A stretch of 64,000 nucleotides of DNA from Arthrobacter rhombi (GTDB taxonomy: Bacteria; Actinomycetota; Actinomycetes; Actinomycetales; Micrococcaceae): the NCBI RefSeq assembly GCF_900163545.1, contig NZ_FUHW01000011.1, positions 31,640 to 95,639 of the forward strand. Direction: 5' to 3'. Numbering within the stretch: position 1 is the first letter of the stretch; each line of letters begins with the position of its first letter. The translations under genes were made by a program, and so were the position numbers. This document shows, piece after piece, positions 36,410 to 45,567 of this stretch. The notes below the pieces were generated by a model. That model did not search any database, was not told the DNA's origin, and saw nothing but the letters and a program-made list of their open reading frames with translations.

Positions 36410-37189
36410 TCAGTGCCCGGTTTCCTCGGCGGCGGCCTTCTCGGCGGCTTTCTCCGCGTCCTTGGCTTCGCGCAGCGCCTGGGCTTCGGATTCCTCTTCC
36501 GCCTTTTCCTGGTGGATGACCTCGGCCAGGAGTTTTTCCATCTCCTTGGCCACGCCGCCGGCCGACGCCGGGTTTTGGCCGGTGACCAGGCGGTCGTCCA
36601 CCACGACCTTCTCTTCGAAGACGTCGGCCTGAACGTGGGTTGCCCCTTGTTCTTCGAGCCGGTCGGCGAGGAAGAACGGGATGACCTTGTCCTTGCCGGC
36701 GGCGACTTCCTCGTCATTGGTGAAGGCCGCCACCTTGCGCCCCGAGACCAGGCGGAAGCCGTCGGCCAATTCAACGTTCACCAGGCCGGCCGGTCCGTGG
36801 CAGACGGCACCGACGACGCCGCCGGCATCGTAGACACCGGCCACCAGCTTCTGCAGGCCTTCACTGTCGGGGAAGTCCCACATGGTGCCGTGGCCGCCCA
36901 CGAGGTAGACGCCGTCGTACTGTTCAGGATCGACCACCGCGACCCGTGCCGTGTTGTACAAGCCAGCACGGGTGGTCTCACTTTCGGTGAAGGCCACTTG
37001 GATGGGGTCTTCCCGATCGACCACGTCCTGCGGGGGCTGCCCGCCCTGGATGGACGCGAAGTCCACGATGTGACCGGAATCGGCGAACACCTTCCAGGGA
37101 TGCGCGGCCTCGGCGACGTTGTATCCGGTTTTCTCACCGGTATCGCCGAGTTCGGAAACGCTAGTCAGGACCATGAGGATCTTCTTCAT
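36410..37189 (-). CDS. DJ-1/PfpI-superfamily protein (class I glutamine amidotransferase-like, Hsp31-type)
   Basis: A 259-residue protein of the DJ-1/PfpI superfamily, whose members act as chaperones, deglycases, glyoxalases or proteases. The nucleophile elbow is GAVCHGPAGLV with C130-H131, and GYNVAEAAHPW near 22-32 supplies the conserved acidic residue. VYLVGGHGTMWDFPD near 94-108 is typical of the Hsp31-like branch. The ATG at 37189 follows AAAGGAG and is preferred to one 18 codons upstream. A Lys/Glu/Ala-rich tail of about 45 residues, probably a charged helix, is unusual for the family. A stress-related role is likely. Confidence 0.85.
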   Translation of the reverse strand: MKKILMVLTSVSELGDTGEKTGYNVAEAAHPWKVFADSGHIVDFASIQGGQPPQDVVDREDPIQVAFTESETTRAGLYNTARVAVVDPEQYDGVYLVGGHGTMWDFPDSEGLQKLVAGVYDAGGVVGAVCHGPAGLVNVELADGFRLVSGRKVAAFTNDEEVAAGKDKVIPFFLADRLEEQGATHVQADVFEEKVVVDDRLVTGQNPASAGGVAKEMEKLLAEVIHQEKAEEESEAQALREAKDAEKAAEKAAAEETGH

Positions 37190-37252
37190 GTCGTGCTCCT
37201 TTCGTCCGGTTTCCCAGCCTAGAACAGATGCGGCCTCCTTCACAGGGGGTAT

Positions 37253-38434
37253 TTATTCGCCGGCAACCCGCTCCTGGTCGGCAGCGAAATAGCTCAACAC
37301 TTCGGCATCCAGCGGCGGAACCTGCCGTGCTCCCCCGTCTCCACGTAAGGATTCGGTGGCCAGGACTCCAGCAGCCACGGCAGCCCGGGCGGCCACCGGG
37401 GAGGTTTCCGTCGGGCCGCCCTGGCTAGCGAAACGCAGGAACTCCCCGATCAGCAACGGGTCCGCTCCGCCATGCCCGCCATCGGCGTCGGCGATGACCA
37501 CCTCATGGTCGGCCTCGACATAGCCGCCTTGGGTCCTGCTGGTCCACACCTTGATCCGGTCTCCCGCGTGATCCCCGACGTTCTCCAAGCGTCCGTTCGT
37601 GCCGATCACTGTGTAGTTGCGCCAATAGTCGGGTGTGAAATGACACTGTTGGTAGGACGCCAGCACGCCGTTGCCCAGCACCATGTTCATCATCGAGATA
37701 TCTTCCACATCGATGACCGGGTTCAGATCCTGCTGTTCGGACGGCGGCCAGTTCTCCAACGAGAACCAGTCCCCCATCCGCCGATCGGAATTATCCCTTC
37801 GTGAGGCGACGTCGCCATACACGGCCAGGGTGCCGACCGCGGAAACCTGCTGAGTATAGGCATCGGCCAGCCAATGGATGACATCGATGTCGTGTGCTCC
37901 CTTTTGCAGCAGCAGGCCGGTGGTGTTGGCCCGTTCGGCATGCCAGTCCTTGAAGTAGTAGTCGCCGCCGTTGCCGACGAAGTGCCGGCACCAGACGGCC
38001 TTGACCTCTCCTATGGTTCCCGCCTGGATGATCTCCCGCATCTGGCGAATCACCGGCATATGGCGCATGTTGTGTCCGACATACAGTTTGGTCCCGGTCC
38101 GGAAAGCCGTTTCGAGGAGGGCATCCACAGCTTCGAGCGTGACGTCCAACGGCTTCTCACAAAAGGTGGGGATCCCTGCTTCGAGAGTGCGTGTAGCCAC
38201 CGCTGCATGTTGATGATCCGGGGTGAGGACCAGAACTGCGTCCAGCCCCGCAGTCAATAAGAGATCGAGGTCGGCGGTCACGGTGGCTTCGGGCAGCTTG
38301 GCAGCCGCATCGGCGCGGCCCCGTTCGCTGGTATCGCACACCATGGTGACCACCGATCCCTCACCAGGGCGGTGGGCATGCCGGAAAAGTCCTGAGCGCA
38401 GGCCGAAACCGACGACCCCTACTTTGAGATCCAC
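37253..38434 (-). CDS. Gfo/Idh/MocA-family oxidoreductase
   Basis: A 393-residue NAD(P)-dependent oxidoreductase, a family acting mostly on sugars, inositols and their derivatives. The Rossmann N-terminus is VGVVGFGLRSGLF, with EKPLDVTLEAVDALLE near residue 95 containing the conserved EKP. The C-terminal alpha/beta domain has GGDYYFKDWHAERANT and GLLLQKGAHDIDVIHWL around 160-190, including the catalytic His of the family. GTG start at 38434 with AAGGAG 7 bp upstream. It lies 56 bp after the ABC transporter operon on the same strand, so it probably acts on a compound brought in by that importer. Confidence 0.87.
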   Translation of the reverse strand: MDLKVGVVGFGLRSGLFRHAHRPGEGSVVTMVCDTSERGRADAAAKLPEATVTADLDLLLTAGLDAVLVLTPDHQHAAVATRTLEAGIPTFCEKPLDVTLEAVDALLETAFRTGTKLYVGHNMRHMPVIRQMREIIQAGTIGEVKAVWCRHFVGNGGDYYFKDWHAERANTTGLLLQKGAHDIDVIHWLADAYTQQVSAVGTLAVYGDVASRRDNSDRRMGDWFSLENWPPSEQQDLNPVIDVEDISMMNMVLGNGVLASYQQCHFTPDYWRNYTVIGTNGRLENVGDHAGDRIKVWTSRTQGGYVEADHEVVIADADGGHGGADPLLIGEFLRFASQGGPTETSPVAARAAVAAGVLATESLRGDGGARQVPPLDAEVLSYFAADQERVAGE

Positions 38435-38490
38435 GAATCTAACTCCTTAACTATTGATAAAAATGTCACCGCGGGCGCCACCGGAGGCCT

Positions 38491-39528
38491 TCACCGTTCC
38501 GACACCGTTTCTGCGAAATGGCATCGTGCCTCATGTGTACCGGCAATTTCGACGGGCTCTGGTTCCTTCGTGACGCATATCTCCTGGGCCAGTGGACACC
38601 GCGTATGGAACCGGCACCCCGACGGCGGGTCGATCGGCGACGGCGGATCCCCCTGCAACACGATGCGTTCGCGGTCCGTCCCGTCATTTTTGCGGAGTTC
38701 GGGTGCCGCGGAGAGGAGCGCCTGGGTATATGGGTGGCCCGTGTGGTCATATACGTCGTCGTAGTTGCCCAGTTCGACGACCTTGCCCAGATACATGGTC
38801 GCGACTCGGTCGGAGATATGCCTGACGATTTGCAGGTCATGGGCGATGAAAAGGTAGCTCAGGCCCAACTCGTGTTGCAATGTATCGAGCAGATTCACGA
38901 TCTGGGCACGGACTGAGACGTCTAGCGCCGAGACCGGTTCATCGCAGATGAGCATCTGGGGGTTCAGCGCGATCCCACGGGCAATGCCGATGCGTTGTTG
39001 CTGTCCGCCGGAGAAATTATGTGGATACCGGTCCGCATGATCGGGGTTCAAACCGACCAGTTCCAAGAGTTCACGGATCTTGCTCCGCCGTCCGGCGCGG
39101 GGCGCAATTTCGGAATGGATGGCGAACGGCTCGCCGACCAGCTCTTCAACGGTCATGCGCGGGTTGAGCGAGGAATACGGGTCCTGGAAGATCAGTTGGA
39201 TGTTCCGGCGCATATCTCGCTTTTCCGCACCCTTGAGCTCATTGATGTCCTGCCCCCGGAAAAGCACCCGCCCTTCGGTGGGCTTTTCCAGACCAGACAT
39301 GACCCGGGCCAGCGTTGATTTTCCACAGCCCGATTCCCCGATGACGCCCAGGGTTTCTCCCGGACGCACCGCCAGGTCCACCCCGTCCAGGGCCTTGACG
39401 ATTTTGCGGGGTCCGATGGGCAGGTGTCGGTGTACCGGATAGTACTGTTTGATCCCCTGCAGTTCCATCAGCGGTGCGGTGCCTGCCTCGGGGGTACCGT
39501 TCTGGATCGTTGCTTCAGGCAGTGACAT
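38491..39528 (-). CDS. ABC transporter ATP-binding protein, DppF/OppF type
   Basis: One of two ATPases of a peptide/nickel/opine-family importer. From the ATG at 39528 (MSLPEATIQNG) the protein has 345 residues. It shows Walker A GESGCGKSTL, Q-loop region LIFQDPYSSLNPRMTV, signature FSGGQQQRIGIARGIAL, Walker B MLICDEPVSALD and the C-terminal oligopeptide-transporter segment with CRFHTRCPLAQEIC. That Cys-rich tail is typical of Opp/Dpp ATPases and may hold an iron-sulfur cluster. It overlaps the preceding ATPase gene by 14 bp, implying coupled translation. Confidence 0.93.
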   Translation of the reverse strand: MSLPEATIQNGTPEAGTAPLMELQGIKQYYPVHRHLPIGPRKIVKALDGVDLAVRPGETLGVIGESGCGKSTLARVMSGLEKPTEGRVLFRGQDINELKGAEKRDMRRNIQLIFQDPYSSLNPRMTVEELVGEPFAIHSEIAPRAGRRSKIRELLELVGLNPDHADRYPHNFSGGQQQRIGIARGIALNPQMLICDEPVSALDVSVRAQIVNLLDTLQHELGLSYLFIAHDLQIVRHISDRVATMYLGKVVELGNYDDVYDHTGHPYTQALLSAAPELRKNDGTDRERIVLQGDPPSPIDPPSGCRFHTRCPLAQEICVTKEPEPVEIAGTHEARCHFAETVSER

Positions 39529-40543
39529 GGGCCAAGACCTCCTCGGTATGGAAACAAGCGCTCTGGCGCCCGGCGCCCACCGATTCCAACGGCGGTATTT
39601 CTTCCAGGCATTCGTCCGTGGCGAAGGAACACCGGCTGGCGAAGGAGCAGCCATCGGGCAAGCGCAGCAAATCTGGTGGTGTGCCGGGGATGGCTGGCAG
39701 CCGTTGACCCTTCAGTTCCTCTCCGGCAACCGATGCGCGTAGCCCGCTGGTGTACGGGTGGCCCGGGTGGCTCAGCACCTCATCGGTGGCACCATGTTCG
39801 ACGATCCGTCCCGCATACATCACAGCCACTTGATCGGTGACTTCCTTGACCACCGAGATGTCATGGGTGATCAGGATCAACCCCATGTTTCGTTCCACCT
39901 GTTGTTCCTTGAGTAGTTCGAGGATTTGCGCCTGAACGGTGACGTCCAGTGCCGTCGTGGGCTCATCGGCGATCAGCAGCACGGGATCCAGTGCCAGCGC
40001 CATGGCGATGACGATGCGCTGACGCATACCTCCGGAGAACTGGTGGGGATAGTCATTCACCCGCGAGGCAGCGGCCGGGATTCGTACCCGGTCCATCATG
40101 TCAATCGCGGCCGCCTTGGCATCCTTGCGGGAATATCCGCGGTGTACCCGATACAACTCACCGATCTGGCGTCCGACCGGGTGGACAGGGTTCAGCGCGG
40201 TCAAGGCATCCTGGAAGACCATCGACACCCGGGATCCGACCAATTGACGGTGCCGTCTGGCACTGACCGTCAGCAGGTCCTCACCCTCAAGCAGGATCTC
40301 TCCGCGGGGGACCCGGGCCGGTGGCATGTCCAGAATGCCCATCACCGCACGGGCCGTGACAGATTTTCCGGATCCTGACTCGCCCAGAATGCCCAGCGCC
40401 TCACCGCGTTGGACGGTGAAGTTCATGCCACTGACGGCGGTGGCAATGCCCTTGGACGTATCGAATTCGACGTCGAGGTCCCTGACGCGCAGGAGCGCGT
40501 CGTCCTCCGAAACGCCGGGTTCTTGCCTCTGTTGCGTTCTCAC
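39515..40543 (-). CDS. ABC transporter ATP-binding protein, DppD/OppD type
   Basis: The second ATPase of the same importer, 342 residues. Walker A is GESGSGKSVTA, the Q-loop region VFQDALTALNPVH, the signature FSGGMRQRIVIAMALA and Walker B LLIADEPTTALD. The Opp/Dpp C-terminal Cys segment is CSFASRCSFATDEC. The GTG start at 40543 abuts the permease stop with no gap. The preceding gene order B-C-D-F is the standard Dpp arrangement. Confidence 0.93.
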   Translation of the reverse strand: MRTQQRQEPGVSEDDALLRVRDLDVEFDTSKGIATAVSGMNFTVQRGEALGILGESGSGKSVTARAVMGILDMPPARVPRGEILLEGEDLLTVSARRHRQLVGSRVSMVFQDALTALNPVHPVGRQIGELYRVHRGYSRKDAKAAAIDMMDRVRIPAAASRVNDYPHQFSGGMRQRIVIAMALALDPVLLIADEPTTALDVTVQAQILELLKEQQVERNMGLILITHDISVVKEVTDQVAVMYAGRIVEHGATDEVLSHPGHPYTSGLRASVAGEELKGQRLPAIPGTPPDLLRLPDGCSFASRCSFATDECLEEIPPLESVGAGRQSACFHTEEVLAHVTA

Positions 40544-41458
40544 TTACTTGCCTTTCGGATCGAATTCATCGCGCAGCGCTTCCCCGAAGAGCACGAAACC
40601 AAGCACCGTGACTGTCAGGAACAGCGCCGGGAAGACCAACAGGTGCGGTGCCGCAGAAATGTAGTCGCGTGCGGCAGCCAGTTGCAGTCCCCAGGAGACG
40701 GAGGGCGGGGTGAGGCCGATGCCGATGAAGGTCAGCCCCGCTTCGGCCGAAATGACCCCACCGACGCCCAGCGTCTGCAGGACCAACAGCGGGGTCAGCG
40801 AGTTCGGGATGATGTGGGACTTGATGATCCGGGTCTTGCTGGCGCCCAACAGCATTGATGCCTGAACGTATTCACGGTTGCGTACCTCCATCACGGAAGA
40901 ACGCATGAACCGGACGCCACCTGGCCAGTTGAACAGTGCCAGCGCGAAGATCACCGTCCAGACGGTACGTTCGCTGAACAGTTGCAGCACCACGATGGCA
41001 GCCAGGATGAAGGGAAGGCCAAAGGCCATATCGCAGGCCCGCGAGATGATGACATCGACCCAACCTCCGAAATAGCCGGCCAAGGCTCCGAGGATGGCAG
41101 CAACGACGAAGGAAATCGCGGTGACCACGATGCCCACCAGAATCGAGGCACGGGCACCATAGATCACATTCGTGTAGTAGTCGCATCCTTGGATGTCGAC
41201 GCCGAAAATGTGTTCGGCACTGGGCGCTTGGTTCGTCTCCATCACGTTGCAGTTCGCGTTGGGGTCGCTGCCGAGTCCGGCGAAGAGCTGCGGGAAGGCG
41301 GCCATGAGCAGCATCAGCACCACGATCGTTCCGGAAATCAGGAAGCGCGGTCTCAGCCATAATGGCCCGTGGTTCGTCTTCTTGCGTTGGCGTGGCGGAA
41401 AGGTCTCGGGTTCGCCGGTGGCAACGGCGGAAGCGGTCGGCTCGGTGGTCTGGCTCAT
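40544..41458 (-). CDS. ABC transporter permease, DppC type
   Basis: A 304-residue inner-membrane permease with about six helices. A 30-residue polar N-terminus precedes TM1, the usual DppC layout. The EAA coupling loop is seen in EYVQASMLLGASKTRIIKSH, and SWGLQLAAARDYI near residue 260 is characteristic. A periplasm-facing loop with CNVMETNQAPS contains two cysteines. The start overlaps the previous permease stop by 4 bp. Confidence 0.92.
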   Translation of the reverse strand: MSQTTEPTASAVATGEPETFPPRQRKKTNHGPLWLRPRFLISGTIVVLMLLMAAFPQLFAGLGSDPNANCNVMETNQAPSAEHIFGVDIQGCDYYTNVIYGARASILVGIVVTAISFVVAAILGALAGYFGGWVDVIISRACDMAFGLPFILAAIVVLQLFSERTVWTVIFALALFNWPGGVRFMRSSVMEVRNREYVQASMLLGASKTRIIKSHIIPNSLTPLLVLQTLGVGGVISAEAGLTFIGIGLTPPSVSWGLQLAAARDYISAAPHLLVFPALFLTVTVLGFVLFGEALRDEFDPKGK

Positions 41459-42378
41459 ACTCGTACCCTCGGATCAATGACGCCGTAGAGCAGATCCACG
41501 AGCAGGTTGAAGAGGAGATACACCAACACGAGCATCGTGGCGATGCCCACGACGATGGTCCCCTCCTTGTTGTTGATGGAGGTCACCATGAGCCCACCGA
41601 TGCCAGGAATGTTGAAGATGGCCTCGATGATCACTGCGCCGCCGAGCATCCCGGCCAGGCTCAGTCCAAGATAGGTGACGACGGGAATCATGGCGTTGCG
41701 CAGGGCATGGCCCCAGATGACCCGTCGTGGGGAAAGGCCCTTGGCCCGTGCGGTGCGCATGTACTCCGACCGAAGCACCCCCACCAGCGAGGTGCGGGTC
41801 AGTCGTGCCAAGCCGGCAGCGGCTTCGAAGGCCATCACCAATGCTGGCAAGATGAAGGCCATGGGCCACCCGGCGCGGATTCCTGCCGGATCGACCCAGC
41901 CCAATTGGACACCGAATACCGTCTGGGCGCCCAAGGCGATCACGAATCCGGGAACGCCGAGGAAGACGACGGTGAAGATCAGGGCGAAGTGGTCCCCGGC
42001 ACGGCCGTGCCGCAGCCCGCCGTATACGCCGATGACCAGACCGATGACCAGCTTCAGAACCCAGGCCGTCAGGGCCAGGGCGAAAGTCGTGGGCAGACGC
42101 TCCAAGATCAGACCCAAAACCGGGCGGCCGAAGAAATCAATACCGAAGTTCCCATGCAACAGGCCCCACATGTAGTTTCCGTATTGCACCAGGAACGGGT
42201 CATCCAGGTGATAGGCCTGACGAATCTGGGCCACCGTTGATTCGGGCAGGGGGCGGGCGCCGGTCAACGCCGCGATGGGGTCTCCGGGCATGAGGAAGGT
42301 CAAGGCGTAGATCAGGAAGGTGGCGCCGATGACCACCGGAATCATCTGCCCTATGCGGCGTATGGTGTAGCCGAGCAT
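41455..42378 (-). CDS. ABC transporter permease, DppB type
   Basis: A 307-residue permease with six predicted helices. The typical DppB N-terminus is RRIGQMIPVVIGATFLIYAL, followed by the DPIAALTGARPLPES loop. The EAA loop is EYMRTARAKGLSPRRVIWGHALRNA, split here around the conserved Gly. It pairs with the DppC-type protein to form the channel. It lies 101 bp after the binding-protein gene and heads the tightly coupled B-C-D-F set. Confidence 0.93.
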   Translation of the reverse strand: MLGYTIRRIGQMIPVVIGATFLIYALTFLMPGDPIAALTGARPLPESTVAQIRQAYHLDDPFLVQYGNYMWGLLHGNFGIDFFGRPVLGLILERLPTTFALALTAWVLKLVIGLVIGVYGGLRHGRAGDHFALIFTVVFLGVPGFVIALGAQTVFGVQLGWVDPAGIRAGWPMAFILPALVMAFEAAAGLARLTRTSLVGVLRSEYMRTARAKGLSPRRVIWGHALRNAMIPVVTYLGLSLAGMLGGAVIIEAIFNIPGIGGLMVTSINNKEGTIVVGIATMLVLVYLLFNLLVDLLYGVIDPRVRV

Positions 42379-42479
42379 GCGGATGGTCCTTTCGCGGTGT
42401 GATGGGAGTGCTGGGACGGGGTCCGATGCACCGGTGTCTATTGCTCACCGGCGCATCGGAACCGTGGATGATTCACTAC

Positions 42480-44072
42480 CTAGCAGCCGTACCCCGCGCG
42501 GTAGAACTGCAGATCCCCCTGGACTTCCTTCATATCGGCGCATTCGGTGTGCAAGCCGAAGTCGGTGGGAATGAACAGCGGGATGGCCGGCATGTCCTTG
42601 ACGATCAGTGACTCGGCCTCGGCGTACGTCTTAGCTGCCGTGGCTTCGTTCTGCGACTCCCGTGCGGATCTGACCAGCTTGTCCACTGCCTTATTGGAGT
42701 ATCCCGTGGTCTCGTTGCCGTCGCCGCCCGTTTCGTACTGGCTGAGGTACTGGTCAGGGCTCTTATAGGACCAGCCCCAGAGCCCGAAAACGGCTCCGTC
42801 GAGTTCCTGGTTGTTCCGACGCGACTGCAGCTCGGTCCCCAAAACCGGCTTGAGCTGGACCTTGATGCCCAGATTTTCCTTGATCTGTTTGGCGATGGCC
42901 TGCACCAGCTGCTGGTCGGAAGCCGAGTTGTGTTCGATCACCAGGGTTCCGTCGAATCCACCAGCCTTGGCCAGGAGCTTCTTCGCCTCATCGGCGTCGA
43001 AGGTGCATGAGTCGCAAGCGCCTTCCTCATAGGAATCCAGCGACGGTGGTACCAGTGAGTCCGAAGGCGTGGCGTAGCCCTGCAACAGGGACTTGGCGAT
43101 GGATTCGCGGTCAATGGACATCGAGATGGCCCGGCGCAGATCCGGGTCCCGCAGATCCTTGATGTACTCCGGGATCTGCAAGGTGTACTGCTTGGAACCG
43201 GTTTCAACCTCGTAGAGGGAATCCTCACCCAGCTGGCTTTTGGCCTTGGAGACCATCGTGGCTGGCACGTTGCGGATCATGTCCAGGTTGCCGGCCGTCA
43301 TGTCGGTGTAGGCCGCGTCCACCGCCGTGTAGATCTGCCCGGTGAGCTTGTCGGCGCCGCCGGAGAAACCGTCGGCCCCCTTGAAGTCGTCCCATTTTTC
43401 CAGCACGACTTCTTCGTTGTGGTTCCAGGAGACGAATTGGTAGGGCCCATTGGAAATGGGGTTCTCCTCGTAGGCCTCCGGATCGCTGAAGGCCTGTTCC
43501 GGCAGGGGGCAGAGGGCCGAGGTGCTCAGAAGCTTGGGGAAGTCGGCATTGGGCGCGTTGAGTGCGACTTCCAGATGCTGATCGTCAACGACCTTCACGC
43601 CGGAAAGCTCCGTGGCCTTGGGTTTGGATCCATCCGCAGGGTTCAGATCCTTATACCCTTCGAAGGCGGTGAAGGAGCCATTACCTTGCCAAGCGTTGGA
43701 GCCAGTGGCCGTCTTGTTCCACGCCTTGGCGAACGAGTCGGCAGTCACCGGTGCGCCGTCCTGGAACGTCCAGCCGTCCTGCAGTTCGATCTTCCAGCGC
43801 TGGGCGTCATCGCTGGTCACCGATGTCGCGGCCAGAGGCTCCAGTTCTTGAGATTCGGTGTTCACCTCCATGAGGTTCGCGCAGGTGGCCATGGCGACCT
43901 GGCTGCCCGGATCCTCATGCGGCACCAATGACTTGGGTTCGCTGAGTTGGAACGACAAGGCGCTGTCCTCCCCTGCCCCGGCTGCGTTCCCCGCACCGGA
44001 TGCACAGCCACTGGCCATCAGCATCACTGCTGATGATGCCGCGACCAGCGCAAACATCTTCTTCTTCGACAT
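42480..44072 (-). CDS. ABC transporter substrate-binding lipoprotein (SBP family 5)
   Basis: A 530-residue extracellular binding protein, membrane-anchored as a lipoprotein. The signal peptide MSKKKMFALVAASSAVML ends in the lipobox MASGC with modified C23. Family-5 features follow: LVPHEDPGSQVAMATCANLM, WKIELQDGWTFQDGAPVTADSF split around residue 90, and ISNGPYQFVSWNHNEEV. The ATG at 44072 has a GGGAGTGGAGC sequence just upstream. The family binds peptides, but also nickel, opines and many plant or host oligosaccharides; ligand cannot be read from sequence. A strong promoter lies about 105 bp before the start. Confidence 0.93.
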   Translation of the reverse strand: MSKKKMFALVAASSAVMLMASGCASGAGNAAGAGEDSALSFQLSEPKSLVPHEDPGSQVAMATCANLMEVNTESQELEPLAATSVTSDDAQRWKIELQDGWTFQDGAPVTADSFAKAWNKTATGSNAWQGNGSFTAFEGYKDLNPADGSKPKATELSGVKVVDDQHLEVALNAPNADFPKLLSTSALCPLPEQAFSDPEAYEENPISNGPYQFVSWNHNEEVVLEKWDDFKGADGFSGGADKLTGQIYTAVDAAYTDMTAGNLDMIRNVPATMVSKAKSQLGEDSLYEVETGSKQYTLQIPEYIKDLRDPDLRRAISMSIDRESIAKSLLQGYATPSDSLVPPSLDSYEEGACDSCTFDADEAKKLLAKAGGFDGTLVIEHNSASDQQLVQAIAKQIKENLGIKVQLKPVLGTELQSRRNNQELDGAVFGLWGWSYKSPDQYLSQYETGGDGNETTGYSNKAVDKLVRSARESQNEATAAKTYAEAESLIVKDMPAIPLFIPTDFGLHTECADMKEVQGDLQFYRAGYGC

Positions 44073-44164
44073 GCTCCACTCCCGTTCAAATGATCTGTGA
44101 TGATCGAGCTGATTAGGTGGTGTCCGGCGGAGCACGCAGAGATGTGATCCGCTTCACCCAGTTA

Positions 44165-44206
44165 ATTTACGCTCTAAAATAAATCAGATACTGCAGACCC
44201 TGTCAA
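44165..44206 (-). promoter_or_regulatory. Promoter and ROK/NagC-like box of the ABC importer operon
   Basis: On the minus strand TTGACA is followed, after 17 bp, by TTTATT, close to the sigma-70 consensus. Overlapping the -10 is ATTTA-N10-TAAAT, an AT-rich inverted repeat like the boxes bound by NagC/ROK repressors. The adjacent ROK gene is the obvious candidate regulator. Confidence 0.65.
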
Positions 44207-44267
44207 GGATGGTCTTCAAATAATTGCGAAGGTTACCGACGGTTTCGAGGAGAAAAAACTCGCCGAT

Positions 44268-45503
44268 TCAGCTCTCTGTCGGGTCGGGGGCAGCCAGGCC
44301 GATGATCCCCAGCGGATCCGCCAGCACGGCGGCAACCAGTGTTGAGGCGGCAAAAAGCGACAGTGAGAAGACGTGGTCGGTGGAAAGAACCACGCGTTCG
44401 GCGGCCCGTTTGCCAAGTTGTGCCCGCCGGGCCACTTCATCGACGAGCGAGGAAAAAACCAGGGGTGATTCGGCTGGGGTGCCGACCACCACCAGGAGCT
44501 CGGGATCGTGGATGTCAATGAGTTGGGCCGCTGCCCGGCCGACCCACCGGTTGCGTTGCTCCAGCAGGACAATGGCCCCCGGCTCCCCCTCCGCCGCTTG
44601 GAACAAGATCTCGTCGATATTCGGCTTCTCTTGCAGCCCTCGTTCCACGGCGGTGTCGGCTACTGCGTCGTCCGAAGCCATGACCGCCAAACATCCGGTG
44701 CGGCCGCAGGGGCAGGGCCGGGTGCCGTCGTCGACGGAGAGATGGGCGATCTGTCCCGCGGTTTGGCTGAACCCTGACCTGATCCTTCCGCCGTCGACCA
44801 TGACCGAGCCGATATCCGCGGTCACCACCATCAGCACGAAGTCATTGGTTCGTTGCCCGTGCCCGTAGAGCAATTCGGATTGTGCCGCGGCACGGGCATT
44901 GTTTTCGAGGATCAACGGCCCGGGCAACCGGCCGCTGAGCAGGCGCATGACGTCAACGTTCTGCCAACCGGCTCCGGGGTTGTCAATGATGATCCCCGCC
45001 GCCCGATTCACGATGCCGCCGGTCGCGATCCCCGTCCCGATGATGACCCGTCCCCTGGTATTCTCACAAATCAACTCATCGGCGGCCGCGACGATCAAAT
45101 CCATGGATTCTTCCGGTGGCATCCCGGTGTGTGGAACCAGTACCGAGGCATGTTCGCTGCCGTCTAAATCCATGAGGACGACGCCGGTGGTGCGCGGGCC
45201 CAGATGGATGCCCATGACCAGCGGGGTCCCGGTGTCGATCTGCAGGGGAACGCGTGGGCGCCCCTGCGTGCCCACGAGTGGTGCCAGCTCCCGCAATAAG
45301 CCGGCTTCGAGCAGCTGCGCCACCATCTTCGTGACCGACGCGGCACTGAGCCCCAGTTGCAGAGCAACTTCCGAACGAGACAGACCGGGGTGGTCGAAGA
45401 CATGCTTCATGACGGCCGCCGTATTGAGTCGCCGCAGGTCATCGCCGCGATGTCCGCGACCGTTGCGCAGGGCGGGGTCGGCAGCAGGATCTAGGGTTGC
45501 CAT
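44268..45503 (-). CDS. ROK-family transcriptional regulator
   Basis: A 411-residue ROK protein. A winged helix-turn-helix occupies about residues 25-75 (SRSEVALQLGLSAASVTKMV), followed by the sugar-kinase-like domain. The DxGxT-like segment is LGPRTTGVVLMDLDG. The zinc motif CPCGRTGCLAVMAS matches the ROK CxCGxxGCxE pattern except that the final Glu is Val. Such proteins usually sense a sugar or sugar phosphate, which supports a carbohydrate-type substrate for the neighbouring importer. The chosen ATG (45503) lies 13 bp after GGAG, which is long. Confidence 0.88.
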   Translation of the reverse strand: MATLDPAADPALRNGRGHRGDDLRRLNTAAVMKHVFDHPGLSRSEVALQLGLSAASVTKMVAQLLEAGLLRELAPLVGTQGRPRVPLQIDTGTPLVMGIHLGPRTTGVVLMDLDGSEHASVLVPHTGMPPEESMDLIVAAADELICENTRGRVIIGTGIATGGIVNRAAGIIIDNPGAGWQNVDVMRLLSGRLPGPLILENNARAAAQSELLYGHGQRTNDFVLMVVTADIGSVMVDGGRIRSGFSQTAGQIAHLSVDDGTRPCPCGRTGCLAVMASDDAVADTAVERGLQEKPNIDEILFQAAEGEPGAIVLLEQRNRWVGRAAAQLIDIHDPELLVVVGTPAESPLVFSSLVDEVARRAQLGKRAAERVVLSTDHVFSLSLFAASTLVAAVLADPLGIIGLAAPDPTES

Positions 45504-45567
45504 GACCGCTGGTATTCTCCTGTCAGTGCCGGCCACGCCGGGATGCGTTGCCCTCCCATGATGCACG

